A stretch of 64,000 nucleotides of DNA from Brachyhypopomus gauderio (lineage: Eukaryota > Chordata > Actinopteri > Gymnotiformes > Hypopomidae). The position numbers and the translations under genes are program-made. The notes beneath the pieces are model-generated. The model ran no database searches. It saw only the letters and a list, made by a program, of their open reading frames with translations, and was not told the origin of the DNA. Below, one piece after another: positions 1 through 15,200 of this stretch (positions within the stretch are counted from its first letter, which is position 1; each line of letters starts with the position of its first letter). The stretch lies in the NCBI RefSeq assembly GCF_052324685.1, contig NC_135225.1:5160129-5224128 (forward strand), read 5' to 3'.

Positions 1-1796
1 TCACGATATTATGATGTCACTCATCAGTGACATCACTTCTGGAGTAAATTCTTGACAGGTTGAGGGAACATTGATAGAATTACTTATACTTAACTCATTG
101 TGCTGAGAAGCAGGTACACAGTTCCTTATGTTCATGTTTTGCAGACCATACATGGCAGACTTACCCCTATGCAGACCTACCCCTATAAATTCCTATTCCA
201 TTTGTTTATCAAATTCTTTTTTTATATAAGCTCACATTTGAAGATGAACAGCACACAAGAGACAAAATCCACATCTATAATCCCACTATGTTGTGGTAAA
301 CAAGAAGTTCCTGGATGGTGATGTACTATAAAACGTAGCAAGGAATTTAGGTAGATGAGTGTAAGAATAAGCAGGTCTTTTAAATAACTAGCTTGCTTCT
401 GGTTAATTTTCATAAAACTTCCCAGCCCTTCCCAGCACAGGACCATCCTTCGTGTGTTTGAGTTCGTCCAGTTAGCTCATGCTGTGAAGCACAGGGGACA
501 GTGGGCAAATTTGGCTTAAGGGAGATCCTTTGATGTGGGACCATAAAGGGCCAAGAAGCAGTTCACTTTAGCTCTGCCTCTCTTATCTGCCCTCCTTCTT
601 TAAGGTGACAAAATAATAATGGAGTGATTACTGTAGCAATTACAGCATTAGTGGGTAGTAACAATTTCACATAGATAATGTTGTCAGGAATGTTAGGTCT
701 CAACAGTCTTCTTTGAAGAGATCATCTAATTTAACGCAAAGCCAGTTGGTTTGTGGGAAGGGATGAGACAGTACTTCCTGAAATACTGAAGTATTGAACA
801 TTTAGTTCTTGTATGTCTATTTCTCACACATATTGGTGTTTTGGCTTTATGTTGTTATGTTTTGTGAATGTTTCAAAACATACTAAAATATTTTAGTAAA
901 GCTATTGAGCAGGGTAATTTAGAAACACTGAGAAATTAATAAAAGCAGTCTCCTTAAAACACCTAATACATATTGTAAACTGTAGACAAGATATCTGCAG
1001 TCAGTTTTTAGAACTTTTAAATATATTAATTCCTTCATCTTAATTAGATGTTCAGTTCTAAACTTCAATTTGACAATACTCATACATTTCCTTCTGCCAT
1101 AGAGAAATGGGACAAATCATGACAAATCAGGAAATGGGAAAATTCATGTCATAATAATAGAACTAGTACCTATGTAGACAAAAATTACTTTCTAGCTTAG
1201 GACATTGTTTTAAATCACTTAAATATACTATGTAATTTCATTTGGTTTCTACTGCATAAATAATAATAAAATACATTTTTGAAATACTTTTCAGTAGCAA
1301 TATTTAGCATCTATGTTTAGAAATATACAGCTTCTTACAATCGAAAACTGTCCTCACAAGTGGTTTAGTTTTGTGTTTGCATGTTATATAAGGCACTTAA
1401 AGTGGTTGATGTCATTTGGCACATACTTTACTTTTTGACTTCATCAAGTGTAGTTCTAATCAGCCCAGCGCCCTGGTCTGTTGACACTACGGGGAAATCC
1501 GAGTCCAGTATACAGTCTGTGCTGTCTGGGCCATGTGCTGCTGCGTAAGGCAACCTTTCTGAGGAAGATTAATGAGTGTACACAAATGTGTGTGGATGTA
1601 TATACACCGGCGTGTGTTCTGAGATGTTAACACATCACTCAGTCCTCTATCCTTTACACTGCCAACCACATGGCCTCACACACATGCACAAACACACAGA
1701 ATCACTCACACACACACTAGACTCATCAGCAGTGATGTGTACCTGGACTTTCATTACAACCAGCTAGCTCAGTCAGATAGACGCACAAACATACAC

Positions 1797-1841
1797 ACAC
1801 AAGAATGCATACACACACACCAACACACACACACACACACC

Positions 1842-1901
<60 letters not shown>
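1797..1901. repeat. CA dinucleotide microsatellite
   Basis: A nearly pure CA run of about 100 bp, slightly interrupted at its left end by CCAACA units. It generates His/Thr-rich open frames that are not genes. Confidence 0.95.
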
Positions 1902-1904
<3 letters not shown>

Positions 1905-4900
1905 CTTATACTGGACATACCAAATCAATCAAAAACAGGTGTCTTCGTAGCTTTTAGTCTTCTTAAATAAAAAAAGTGGTTTGACCTGAGCATTTTTTTT
2001 TTGTAAAACGTGCCCTATCAAATGAGACTCTCTGTGTAATGCCGTGTTTATAAACATGAACGTACTTGGGTTTGTATGACATGCAGTGTTCACTGCAGAC
2101 TACCACAGGCATAGCAAGACTATTAAAACCATATTTTCACTCTCACAGTGTTTGGTATGAGAGTTAGTTTAGGTTCCAGCACTCAGTATCCCTTCAGTCC
2201 TGTCACTAATAATGGAACTGAGAAGCAGACAGGATGAAGATATATATGAATATATTTGTTTTCTTTCACTTGTTTAGTACATGTATACAATTTATAGAAA
2301 AATATTACACAGAACTGCCTTTTGACGTAAGCGCAGGTGAACAGCAGCAGAGCTCTAATGTGAGACAACTAGCACCGAGTGAGGCGGCCGATCTGATAAC
2401 ACCAGCTGCTTTAAGTGGAAGCGTTTCCTATTAAGGGGACAAGAGAATCCTCGCCTGTGGACGCTTACCACCTTTGAAGATAATAATCACTCACTTGTGT
2501 TGTTTAGTTCTTGCAATTGAATAGTTACATTGCATCAGGCAGGTTTATTGTGAGCTGGGAACTGGAGTAAGGTATGCTGCGCAATCTGCAATCTTTCATG
2601 ATTGTCGTGCCAGATTTAGTATGCTAATGAAGGTTATGAATATTCATTATAAATTATTTGAAATCAGTTGACTGATTGGTTGAAGGAAAGAAAATTGACA
2701 ACAAAGAAAAGCATCGAGAAGGAATTAGCATTGCGTGGAACTTTCAGATGCCAAGAAATGTAGTGAATTGTAAGTATTTCGATGCATGCCTATGGGCATG
2801 TTTCTGCAAATTTGACCTTAACCTCATCTCGCTTGACATGCATTTGAGAGCCTAAATCTGTTGAAGCATTATAGTTTTTATATGTCATGAGATAACCCTT
2901 CACTTGAATCCCTTGTGTGTATAAACTCTTCTAACTCCTGATTGAATTAGGAAGAGCAAAAGAAGAAAGATCACAGCTTTGGTCCAACTTTAATCATGAT
3001 CTTTAATGAATATAATTGCCTTATAATTAAAGAGTGCAATAATATTTCATGCCTTGTAGTTTTCCGCAAAGATAAGTAAGTAGTCATGTAATTAATAACA
3101 TTGTATGAAATGTAGACATCAAAGGTCTGTGTAGGGACCTTCACGCAGTGACTGTTTTCCTTAAGAGTAAACGTTGTGGATGTTGCCAGGCTATGGAAAT
3201 GCTTTGCTTTGAACTTATTTTTTTTCAAGTTTGGAATATACAGTTCCTGACCATTGCTGTAGGTAATCACTAGTCATAAATGGGAATGTTCTGGCTCAGA
3301 AATGAGGCGTAGCACTCTGGACCAGTCCTGCTTGTTATGGAAGTCTTATGTCTGTGATCAGATAGCTACTCTGACAATATCCAGAACCCTCTCTTTCCAT
3401 TACGCTGGCTTGGGGGGATTCAAGTCCTTTAGCTCCATTCTTAGTTTCAGAGTTGCTACTGAACTTGCTTGCAAAAGTTCATGCACTCAGTTTCAGGAAA
3501 GGTCACGGAGGTGTTCTCTTTTTTTCTTCCCTCTAATACATCAGTGTGGCTATTAGCATTACTTGTTGAGTTGGTAACTGGCAATGCTTTCAGCTGAACA
3601 TAGTAAATCATAAATTAGTGAACTTTTGGCTTTAACTGGACATAAACGAGTACAACAGGTGTTAATTAAACACTGAGAATTTTGCTTTGTGGTTTTTGGT
3701 AATATATGTGCAAAATCTCTCTGTAACAGCCATTTAGAGTTTAAAATCACACTCAAAATAACATTTTAGAATGAATTGAGAACTATGCGTAAATACAGTG
3801 GACATCCAAATTGCATAGTAATTCAAATACTAAAAAATGTAAGAATCAGAGGAGACCAGCTGGCCATATTAGTAAAATATTAAGGTCAGAAACATTATGA
3901 TTTTCCAATTTTTTCAATGACTTGGTTTCATTTTGTACATTTATCTCAATTATCTATAGTTCACTTAAACTATCACATAGTAATAGTATGGGTGAGAGAC
4001 AGAAATAGAGAAAGATTGAGCAAAAGATACATACAGAGAGAGAGAGTGAGAGAGAGAAGGAGAGACTGATTTGGTCTATCTGGAAACACTTTGGGTCTGC
4101 TGTAAATGTGAACCAGAGTTCAGCTCCTCGTGTCCTCCCTATATTGCCATGTCTGTCGGTAAAGAGCCCTTCACAGTGTAATTACTTTACTGCAGCTCCA
4201 TTCGACTGATCAGATCTTGCCGCTTTTAGGACAAGTAGCTGCTCTTTCAGTGTGACTACCCCAGAGAGAAAGAGTCTGTATGAGAGGGAGCAGCAAGCAA
4301 CACTTTGCATTCTAGAGTGTGTGCGGATGCTGATGTGTATGCATGTGTTCATATATGTGTGTTTGCAACACATATATTCAACAGAAAATTTGCGTGCAAC
4401 ACAAAATTGGTATGTTGGACAATGAGTCCAGTAGCTTTAAAAAAAATACTTCATGATATAAATCAATTTTGTATATAAATCTACAATTTTGTAATAAATC
4501 TGTACAAAGAGGGCAGCAGATATAAATAATTTGGGGCAGTGATAGTTACCATTAGACTTGCGTTTGGCGTTGGTTCAGGTTCCTCAACTGTGACAGCTCT
4601 TGTGCAAGAGACTGTTCAAGGAAAGGAGGCCCTGGGTTCTCTCAGGCCCTGGTCCACATCTGGTTCTGCTTCTCCTTCTGCCCTGACAGCCTGGTCCTGC
4701 TTTCCATCCACCTGCCTTTGATACGGTTTTATCTACGCCTCTATGCTAAGGGCTACACAACAGGGAAGACTCCCATAATGCTAGTCAGCCCCAGTGAGGT
4801 TGACTTCCCCATCGGCTCTGATGGATATTGGAGAGACTCCCCCTCCTCCTGCAGGCTTTTTAGAAACCTGTTGCAGACATCTTTTAAACACATTTTCGAT

Positions 4901-5937
4901 CACTTTTGAGGTCATGCAACATGATTTGCTTGGTGTTTTTGATTCTTCTTACTCTCATTCATTTTGTACCCAATTAAGTGATGCATTACGCTATTTAAAA
5001 GTCTTGGACCATTAGACTAGAGCACATTTTATGTGGCACTGTTATTCAAAACATTTATTTAATACAATATAAACCACAATGCCACATAAACATGCTTTGA
5101 GCTAGGTTTTCTCTTGAATTAATTAAATAGTTACCCACCATTATTGGTGTGCCAACTGTGTTTTATATTGTCTTGAAAGATTTAATGCTGTATGTCCTAT
5201 AAAATCGGCTATTTAGCAGCCATGTTAATGTGCACATCTGGATAGAGTATTTTTATTTGGATTAAATGTGACTGTGTTAAGCATCTCGTGTTAACTGAAT
5301 ATCCACTTGTCTAGTGAACCCATCTGAGTTTTCTGATCAGTTTTTTTTCCCTGTGTGGGTTAGGTTCAGGTCAGACTGAATTCCACAATTACATTAATGA
5401 TTAGATCTGATGCAATATTAAGACAGATGAAATAGATGAAATAAATAATTAAAGTACACAGAGAGAGCAGATTCACTAGATTGTCCTGTAGTATTTTAGT
5501 ATCCCCTCAGCAGATCATGATTTTTCTAATCCGGCTTACATTCTTTCGCTCATCTTTGACCAAACAGAAACATATTTATTATGGACTTAATTTGGTTATA
5601 TGCAGAACTGACCATGAGTACCATATGACAGTTAAGTAAATACAGCAACCTTGAAACTCAACTCTACTGGTACATCACACACGGGTTTGGGCTTCTCTTG
5701 AATCCCTCTGGACTGTGTGAAGCATCTCATCTGCTTCTTTTTAAACACAGGAAATGAAGTCAAAGGGCACTGAAATATTTGTGTTTATTGTCACTGCTCT
5801 TAACCGATAGAGTTTCAAAACATAACCAATGACCATGGCTGGGATGAGGGCCAGTTATCATAGCCCATCCAAAGGTTTGTCCACTAAAATGCTTTCCTTG
5901 GCACACTTGTGTTTGTGTCTGCCACTACTCTGTTTCT

Positions 5938-6093
5938 GGTGTGTGTGTGTGTGGTGGATGTCTGTGGGTGTATGTATGGGTGTGACTGTGGGTAAGTGGG
6001 TGTATGTGGGTGTATGGGTGCATATACATGCATGTACGTGTGTGTGTGTGTGTGTGTCTGTGTGTGTGTGTGTGTCTGTGTGTGTGTGTGTGT
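5938..6093. repeat. TG-rich microsatellite, interrupted
   Basis: TG and TGTATGGG-type units grade into a clean TG tract with TC interruptions. It ends about 175 bp before an hpse2 exon. Confidence 0.85.
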
Positions 6094-6269
6094 CAGTCAA
6101 TCTTTAGGGAACTTCTGACAGAACTCATGGAATGAAAATTCCGAACTATTACACAATTCTCTTACACTAACCTGTCTGTATGAATTCTTCATGGACAAAA
6201 GCTGATTTATATATATTTTCAAAGAGAATTAAAGCGCCAAAGTTACAACTGTGTTTCGCTTTTTCCCAG

Positions 6270-9200
6270 CCAGGTCTTTAGACAAACTGTACAATTTTGC
6301 TGACTGTGCGGGACTGCACCTGATCTTTGGACTCAATGCCCTACATCGCAACCCTGACAACTCGTGGAACGCCTCCAGCGCCCTGAGTTTGTTAAAATAC
6401 AGCGCTGGCAAGAAGTACAACATCTCCTGGGAGCTGGGCAATGGTGAGTCTATTTCAATACTAACATGAGTGTGTGTGTCTGTGGCAGGAAATCACATAT
6501 GCATGTTGTACTTTGAATGGTTAATGGGTGTAACTAGAAGCATAAAAAGATACAATTGTATCTAATTATACAGTTGTTCATAATAGAAAGTTTAAAAAAG
6601 AAAGAAAATATATATCTTCCTTGTGATGGGTGACGTCCTCTGTCACACATAGGGGTACTGTGTACTGCATAAAAGTCTGTATTTCTTACTATAAGCATAT
6701 TATAAGAATTATTATAAGAAATTATAAGCTGTTTATCTGACCAGTAAATATTTGCATGGAAAACACTATATAACTGTAAAAAATTGTTCTCCAATAAAAT
6801 ATGCAAATAAACAATGCAAATAGACATAGATTTCTAGTATAGTATAGTATAGATTTCAATGAAACCAATGCAGTGAAAAAAGGTTGCCTTTGCATTTTTG
6901 CCTGCCTTTTTGACTTGATAATGACGTCAGCCATGTTTGAAGCGTGCTCACATATGTCTCCTCACAGAACGGGCAGGACAGAGTCCTGCCATCTACAGAA
7001 TGTATCTGTGTAGGATCTCTGGGACAAGGAACAAACAAAAAGCAAACCGTAGCGCAATTTACCATGGTGCCATGTTTGTTCTTTAGGCAAATTAAAACTG
7101 CTGAATAGTGAATGAATAGTTATAAATACAGTTTCTTTTACAAAGTCTTTTGCAAAGTTCAGTAAATGAAATCAATTTAACATGAAACTAAATGACATTA
7201 TACATAAAATTATTTAATGTCATGCTCAAGGGTCAGACTTGAGGCTTTTTAAATAATCCTGGAGTCTTAAAACAATAAAGAAACACTGTACTTTGTTTCA
7301 ACCCAAAGCTCTTTTGTTATGGTGCCTGGAGTGAAGAGGCTTTCTCCCAGTTCTAGTCGATGTTTGTGGGCTCTGCAAATCATTCCCAGAGTTGGGCTGG
7401 GCCAATTCTACCAGTTGTGAATAACACATCAATGAAAACTGAAGCTCCTCTATTTGCGTCTTCCTTTCCCCCTTTTACGTTTACATTTATCTGTGTGACT
7501 GTTTTCAGGGACCAATGTTCACATCAGCTGGATCACGTAAAATAAGCAAGTAAACCTTTATAAAAGATAAAAATCAATTTGAACTAAACTTTTTTCTGAA
7601 CTAGGAAACTAGGTGTTTGCGGCCCAGTGTGGTAGTGTTTAATACATTACAGTAGTGAGAAACAAATACTCAGCCTTACTGCCATGATGGGCAAAACACA
7701 TGGACTGAGGAATATACTCTATTATGCTTTGAGAAGAATTATAGCAACTTATTTATTATTACTTTAAGGAATATAAATAATAGTTTCATGAGCAAGTTTT
7801 AGAATTTATTTTCTTTGTGCACCAGTGTGAGAAATAGCGTGTATAAAAAAATTTGTCACGTTAGAGAAAAATTTGACTTTAATCCATTGTTTCAGTAAAT
7901 GGAAACTCAAATATAGAAATAAATATTATAAATATATTTTCTGTAATCAAATGCTTGAAAATATAGTTAATGTATATGTTGCATTCAAAAAATAATTCAA
8001 GAACGTTTTATTTATTGAGTCTATTATTACCATATCTGTTGTTAATACCACACACACTCCATAACAGTGAATGTATGTAATGAAGAACTCGGTTGTAGTG
8101 GTTCACATTTCATATTAGCCTACGTTTTCTATTTGTAAATTCTAATACTTTGGTAAAATATAAAAAGTGTAGTTATGCCAGTTGGATTGCTTTTTTAGAT
8201 CCAATAGCGGGAAAATTAACTAACAGAAACTCTGTTTTGGATCAGATTTTTTTTTAGAAAAGGCATCATGAATGACAAGCTTTTCCAAACAAAGCAGTTC
8301 AAATTGACAGCCATTATAGGTTCATGTTAAAAGTGTTCCAGAATTACATCATCTAGTAGAGGTCCGTTTTAAAACACTCTTGTACAATAATACTCTAGGC
8401 TACATCCATCAATATATGAATAAGAAGGCATCTCTAACATGATGAAGCAAACCAGTACACTATCATTTGTCATGAGAATAAAATGATGCTTAAAAGTTTG
8501 TATTTTGCTTGCTCAAAATATTTGGCCTGACCCCAGGCCCAACATCGTGTCAACCAGAGCCGGAGTGGCTAATCGGGAGATTCGGGAGGATTCCCGATGG
8601 GCCGGCTCATGTCAATCTCTAGTTTGGGCTGATTGGGATGGAAAAATAATTTTGGCCCGGATTTGCGCATGAAACTCCTGGGCTGAAAAAGTGGCCCACT
8701 CCGGCCATGGTCTCAACACGTCTCAGGCGTCCTGCTCACCTCGGCCTCCCTCCTAGCACTGTAAATACACACTAAAGTTTAATATGTCGCCCTGGATAAA
8801 TCCTGTAATTTGGTTCAGTGGACTTCCACCGACTTGTTTATATTAGCATCTATTTTATTGTGGTTTCTTATGGGGTCAGAAATACGAAGCGCAGATTGTT
8901 GTGTGTATTTCTACCTGGCACGACCACAGCGGTCATTTTTACTTTCGTAGCCTACTACACAACGCGTCGTTTCTTTTACCCGTCGTCTAACGTTACCTTG
9001 GCACCGGTTAAACTAGCTGCACCTGATTTTAAATACCTTCGACAACTTTTGAAATTTTTAAAAATATATATTTTTATTGTTATTTAATAATAAATAATTT
9101 AATAATTAAAAATAAGTAAGATGTACTAGGTATAACAGACTTTCACATAACTGACAGTTCATGTGTATTTTTCTTTTTTATGTTTTGCTAAACATTTTAA

Positions 9201-12200
9201 CAAACAAATTAAATATTGACCACTACGGCTACTCTAGTGGGTTGACAGGGACTTTTAAGTGCTAGCTCACTAGCTAGGCTACAGCTAGCTAAAATGGCGT
9301 CTTCTTCTTTCACCTCACAGAGCCCAACGGCTACCGAACCATGGCGTCGCGCGCGGTCAACAGCACGCGCCTGGCTCAGGACTACGTGCTGCTGAAGACA
9401 CTCCTGCAGTCTGTGCGCTACTACAGCCGAGCCGGCCTCTACGGGCCTAACGTAGGCCGCCCTCGCAAAAACGCCATCCTGCTACTGGACGGGTGAGTGC
9501 CTTTAGCAGGTCAGTGCGTCCTCCTAATTAACCCGTTCGTTTGATAACGCCGTAATAAATAAATAAATAAATAAAAACTCGTGAAGACGTCGACGGCGTC
9601 GTGTTCTACGTCACCGGATGACGTCACGGGAGCGGATAATTTCCTGTTGGGCTTCTGGGTGCGTTGCTGCCTTTTTAGATGCTGTTATGGCACGTTGTTA
9701 ATGTTAAATATGTGCGTTGACAAGGCTAAACTCTGTTAGTGTACATGCCTGGCTGAAGCCGGCCCGAATATCGTGACCATTCACGTTGTCCATCTGGTAT
9801 TCTCCCAACGTTTGAATTGTTTGTGCAGATGGGTGTTCTGTTTTCTTCCTCTATGAGCAGAACCTCTTAGTGAAGCTTGCCAAACCCGGTCAGAAAAGAA
9901 AAGAGGAAAAACATATTCTCCATCAAGAAGATGAAAAACCTTTTTTTCTTTTTGAAAATTTAGTTATGCCTTCTGGTTATGCTACATCCAATAAACATAA
10001 TAGTATAAATGTATCTCAAGAGCTTTGACCATAGTTTTTCAATTTCATTGTCCTCTCGTTGCACAGTTAGTTGTCATCATCTACTGTATTTAGAGCCATA
10101 TCTTTGTGATTGGAGGACTTGTTAGAACACTGAATTGACAACCTAGAACAATAACTTTCACTGCAAAATTATCTTCATCCAGATCCCTTTTTTTTCACAC
10201 CCACACAGTTTTACAGTGCCTTTCTTCCCACAGTATGGGAATATGTAAGGCCAACTGACAAAAACAACTGACTGGCTTTTTTTCTGTGTTCAAGGCCACT
10301 AAATTTGGACTGAGGTCCCACATATTGATAAAATCATAGGAGCTGCCCTGGTTTTTCTCAAGGTCAGAAGGCCTCACAGTCTTGAACTATTTAGCAGTAA
10401 GTGAAGAAGGACTCAAAGGTACTGTCTCCTGAACTTGGGACTCGCAATGAATTATGAGAACAGTGTGTTTACCTGAGGATAAGAAACATTTCTTCTGGAT
10501 CTTACTATAACTAGACACTCAGCATGTGTGTGTCCTGGGACGGAGGGACCATATTTCACTCCTCGAGGCAAGGCACCAGCTGAAGTTTTTTTTTTGCAAA
10601 AGGTGTGTTTATGTTCCTGCATGTTATAGTTGTTAGGTTGGATACAGTTTGGACTGTTCTGAATAAAGGATTTTCAGTGTTGGACACAGGTGGAGACTCA
10701 CACAGCAGGTATGTGAACTAGCTTGTGTGTCCCAGGCTCATGACCCTGAGTTTTTGGAAGGACCAGTCTTTCCTGACAGCAGGAGTCCTCATGTGCAAAA
10801 TGATCTTCTGAAATATACTTTTGGCAGATATGTGGCTGATGAAATGGAGAGCAGTTTTAAGCAAAATATTAAGAATAGAAGGGCTCACATAAATGGATTT
10901 GGTGATCTAGTTGTGATAAAATACACTTTTAAATGATTTCCTTTAGCCTTAATATTATCAACTTTGGATAATTGATTTCAGGCCTAAGATCTGAAACAGC
11001 TGAGTCGGAGTATGTATATGTATATAAGTAATACATTGCACACATGCACATGCATTAGGATAGCTGTTGATTGCATGCATCACTATGTGGTTTTGAAGCA
11101 ATCCACCGGATCAAAAATAAGAATGTGCTTAGTGGTGCAGTCTTTCACGTTTCAGTACACAATGTGTGCTGCAAATGAGGAGCACGACATGGTTTTATTT
11201 TGTCTGTGTTTAGGTCTGCGTCATCACAATTCCCTGTACACTTACACGACTTTAATGTTTGCATTTAAGGTCTCAAAAGTAAGAGCTGTATTGAACTAAT
11301 GATGTAATGAGAAGATGTGGTTTAATGTGAAAGTTCAGTTCCTGGCAGACATGAATGAAACATGCTTTTGGAACAGTCTATTTCAGATGGGGGAGATACT
11401 CTCTTAAATCCACTAATCCCCCCACAAAGCAACAGCAATACCAACAGCAAAAATACCTATAACCAATGTCTTAGTCATAGGGGCAAGTTTTCATATCAAG
11501 AGGGCACATTCTTAAATATTAATTTCCTGTAGTCATTGCCGGACTTGCATTGAAACAAAATGTAAAACTGAAACCTGATCTCTTCCTTACAGTGTTGTGG
11601 TCATCATTTTTTTCCCAGCATCTAAAGTGTCATACCTTGCTCTTCTGACCTACTTAAGATATTTTTGGCACTTGATTTGAAAGCAAACCTAAAATGTTTC
11701 TTTTGAAGATGGGTATAAATTAGTGATGGCTCCCAGTTACCGCAGCAAAAGATGAATTTAGCATGTCGGCTATCTCCTTTACGTTGGATTTCCCGTTCTT
11801 AGCGCACACAGGTTCAGTACAATCTTATATTGTAAGGAGTATATTAGGATGGTAGCAACTGAAATCTTAAATCACAAGAAGGCATCTTGGAAAGAAATTG
11901 TCCTCTTAAGATCTATGGCACTGTTGCTGCCCCCACCCTCACCCCTACCCACACACCCCAAAAATCTATATGACTGATTCTGACAGCCCAGTAGGTGTCG
12001 GCGGCTGAACTACTTGCCCTATAGGAAGATGGCGAGGTCTCCCACCCACGCACCCTAGTGTCGCCACATAGCAGCTTGATCGAAGAGCGTTTTAGTCATT
12101 TACACAGAGGTGGAAAATGTGCCTCAGTGACTCTTACAAAGAACCACAGCTTTGTATGGACCAGGTGTTTTGACCAGAATAACTTTCCTGCCCTGTGTCT

Positions 12201-15200
12201 TATATTTCATTCTCCCTGCTCTGCATGCCCTATAAGATAGCGCCATAGTTCATTCTTTGTTAGTACTGTGTAGCACTGTCTGTCTGTACTGTGGAGCACG
12301 TAGCAAGCTATGTTTATGTTGCTCCTAGTTACTGATGGAGTCTGTTGCACCAATGAAATCCTCTGTCAACTAAATAAAGTGTCACTCGATTTATGGTGTG
12401 ACTGAGCAATAGTCCACCTGCCTGTTCTCTGAAGCAAAGGTCCTAAGCCATTTACACAGTTGTGACTTGCACACCGCACCCAAACGTTTTTCATTGTCTC
12501 TTTTGATTAAGGATTCTTAGGTCACAATACATAGGCCTTTTCTTAGATCACATAAAATAGCTAATATTGATGCAGATATGATTCAGACCTCACATCTGAC
12601 TCGCATTTATTAACAACAATTTATTACCAAGAACATTAGCACTGATACATTTCCCTAAAAACACTTTAAATAAGCATTGATTCAGCCATACTGTACCTCT
12701 CTCAGTCCATGAGTTTCCCTGCCATGAGAAGGAGAACCCTTTTATAACACCAGTTGTTTGTTGTGCTCTGTGTTTTTTTATCTGGACACACTGTTCTGAT
12801 TCTGGTCATGTTTTAAAGGGGAATTCCCAAGATATTTTATGGCTTGTGTCATCAGCGAAAAATACTTCTGGAGCTGACGTATCTGTATTCTTTGGTTCTT
12901 TGCTTCTTCTTCTTGTTATGCAGTTGGCTATGATTTTGAAAAGTGGGGTAATGAAACCAGTTAGAGACAGTGAGTGGTTGCTAATTGGTTATAATACAGA
13001 CACTTATGGTTATAGTTATGGTACTGTTACACACTTAAATATGTAATTTTCTAACCAGAGCTCCATCAGTCAGTTACCAACTGACAGCGCCTTTCTCTGC
13101 ACCCTTCATGTATGCTGTCACTCAGCAGGAATGACGGAAACATAAATTTAACCCAAAAGTTGTAGCAAGCATTCTGTATGAGAAGAATCACATTCCTGTA
13201 GGTCCTCTGTATGTCCAGATGTTATTCTGGAATGACAGCATGGGAAGACACTCAAGGCAAACATTTGGAAAGATCAGAGACTTTATTTTTATCTTAAGAG
13301 GCCTGTCACACTCTGGGCAACCACGCCTCTTCAGTACGGTTGATTATTGGGAATCCTACCCAATAGCTGACTTGGATAAAGATTGGTAGGTCTTCCTCAA
13401 AGTGTCGCCACCCCTTGCTGCTACTAGCGTGCGCTCAGATGGAAATGATAAATTGAGGCAGAACCCTGCAGACAGAGAAGGTCTGGTCTGCTGAAGTGGA
13501 GCTTGAAGCAAGAGTAGTGGCTGTGGGTGGAGTTTCGGAAGAAAAGGGGGCGGGATTTGTTTTACTTCACAGGTCCCACTTTCACTTTTCCTTCAGAGGA
13601 ACGATGGAGCGTTGTGCTTCCTAAAACGGGTTGCACAGCTCTCTGCTATACTGTCATCGCATATGTGTCTAGAGACCGTTTACACACTGCCTGAAAGATC
13701 AGACTCCAGCAACCATATAAACATGCTCTCTGCGTGAGTGCTAGCTTTGTGTCCCCGGCTGCCTATTGCAGCTGCAAATAATCTGGATTGTAGCTGCCAG
13801 ATTCCCACCTAACAACTGAAGCGTTCTCCTTATTTTTCCTCGCAGGTTCATGAAGAATGGTGGCTCGGTAGTCGACGCAGTTACGTGGCAACAGTAGGTA
13901 TTTTACCCTTTAATTTATTTATTTATTCTGTGTAATATAAGTTTGCTGTTCATTAATTTGGGAAGTGTATCCAAAAATGTATTATAGCACGTGAAATCAT
14001 GTATTTTAATAAATGTATATAGCCCGAGAGCTCAGTGTAGAAATCTATAAGAAAATCTAAGCACTCTAAAAATACTGTACTCTTACTGACTGTGAAAATG
14101 TCAGCATTGGTACACAGCTTTTGACTGACATTAGGTTTTCATTTTGATTAACTAAAGTGTCTAAATAAATGTGATTTATAAAGTGTCTTTAGCAACCAAA
14201 CTGTCACTTAGTGCTTTTAGACAAAATCACTAGAGTACACTTTTGTCCACTTTTCTGTGTATACCTCAGCCCATAATTGCTGACACCTGCTGAATGGGGG
14301 AGAGCCAGAAGGTTTAACCTACACTCCATCCAAAAACATGCACACCTAATTTGAGCCTTTCTTCCTAATCTCATTAAGCACAATTACTTTGAAGTGATGT
14401 AAAATGGTGCATGCTTGTCAGCAGCTGGTTCTGATACTAGCCAAGCTAGTCAAAACCAAGCAAGTTTACTTCTATATTCTAAAACACTGGTTTTCATCCT
14501 TTTCATTTGTTGGTTCTGTCCTTTTTAAGCAAAAGAACCGATGAGTGCTGCTGGTCCATTGGTCAGTACTGAACAGTGTTGGCAACACTTTATAAAAGTT
14601 GACTTTATAGAATGAGCAGTGTTTTAGAGAATTAAACTTGGTCATCTTGGTTCTCAAGACTAATCTGTGGTCTGTGAAGCATTCCACCCTTTAGCTCAAG
14701 GGATTCCAGGGACAGTTCACTAAATTGTTGAGTACAGCTTCTAGAGCTAAAAATACTGTGTTTCTGTTGTCTGAATGAATGGTATGTATTTTTGTGTTAT
14801 TAGATGTATTCTGTTTCACCAAGATGTGTTCCAGCTGTGACTGTGTTTCTACCAGCTAAAAACAAAACATAAATTAGATTATTACTTTGAAGGAGAGGGG
14901 AAAAGGCTCTGGTAGCATCAGTATGGAGAGGTCTGAAGGAGACGTTTACTAAACACTGTTACAGTATGTGGTATTTCGCTATAAAACCTCAGTGGTGTTT
15001 TTTCTAGCCCTTATTCAGATACTGTGCTTCCTAGGGTCTGAGATGTTCTTGGCAATGTAGCGTTTCATAGCTGGAGACGTATCTTTCTCAGCTTTTGGAC
15101 AGCTGACTGTATTTCAGAGTTGCTGGTTGGCTGAACAGGTATTTTATACACAGTGGTGTGTCTGCAAGCTAGTTTTGTTTTACAGCATAAGGAAACACTG

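Larger units (their letters stand above)
1..6269. other. Intronic DNA upstream of first visible hpse2 exon
   Basis: No coding exon was recognised here. The upstream part of hpse2 (signal peptide and roughly the first 200 residues) was looked for by its expected peptide and not found, so it probably lies left of the window. The stretch holds AT-rich unique DNA, a CA microsatellite near 1797-1901, a short GA tract near 4038-4060 and a TG/TGTC tract near 5938-6093. Open frames here are short and mostly follow the simple repeats. Confidence 0.6.

Noticed and set aside
1737..1970. Thr/His-rich open frame
   Set aside because: Produced by the CA microsatellite.
4539..4909. Region checked as a possible upstream hpse2 exon
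   Set aside because: Translations do not match the HPSE2 segment before SLDKLYNF, and splice signals are lacking.
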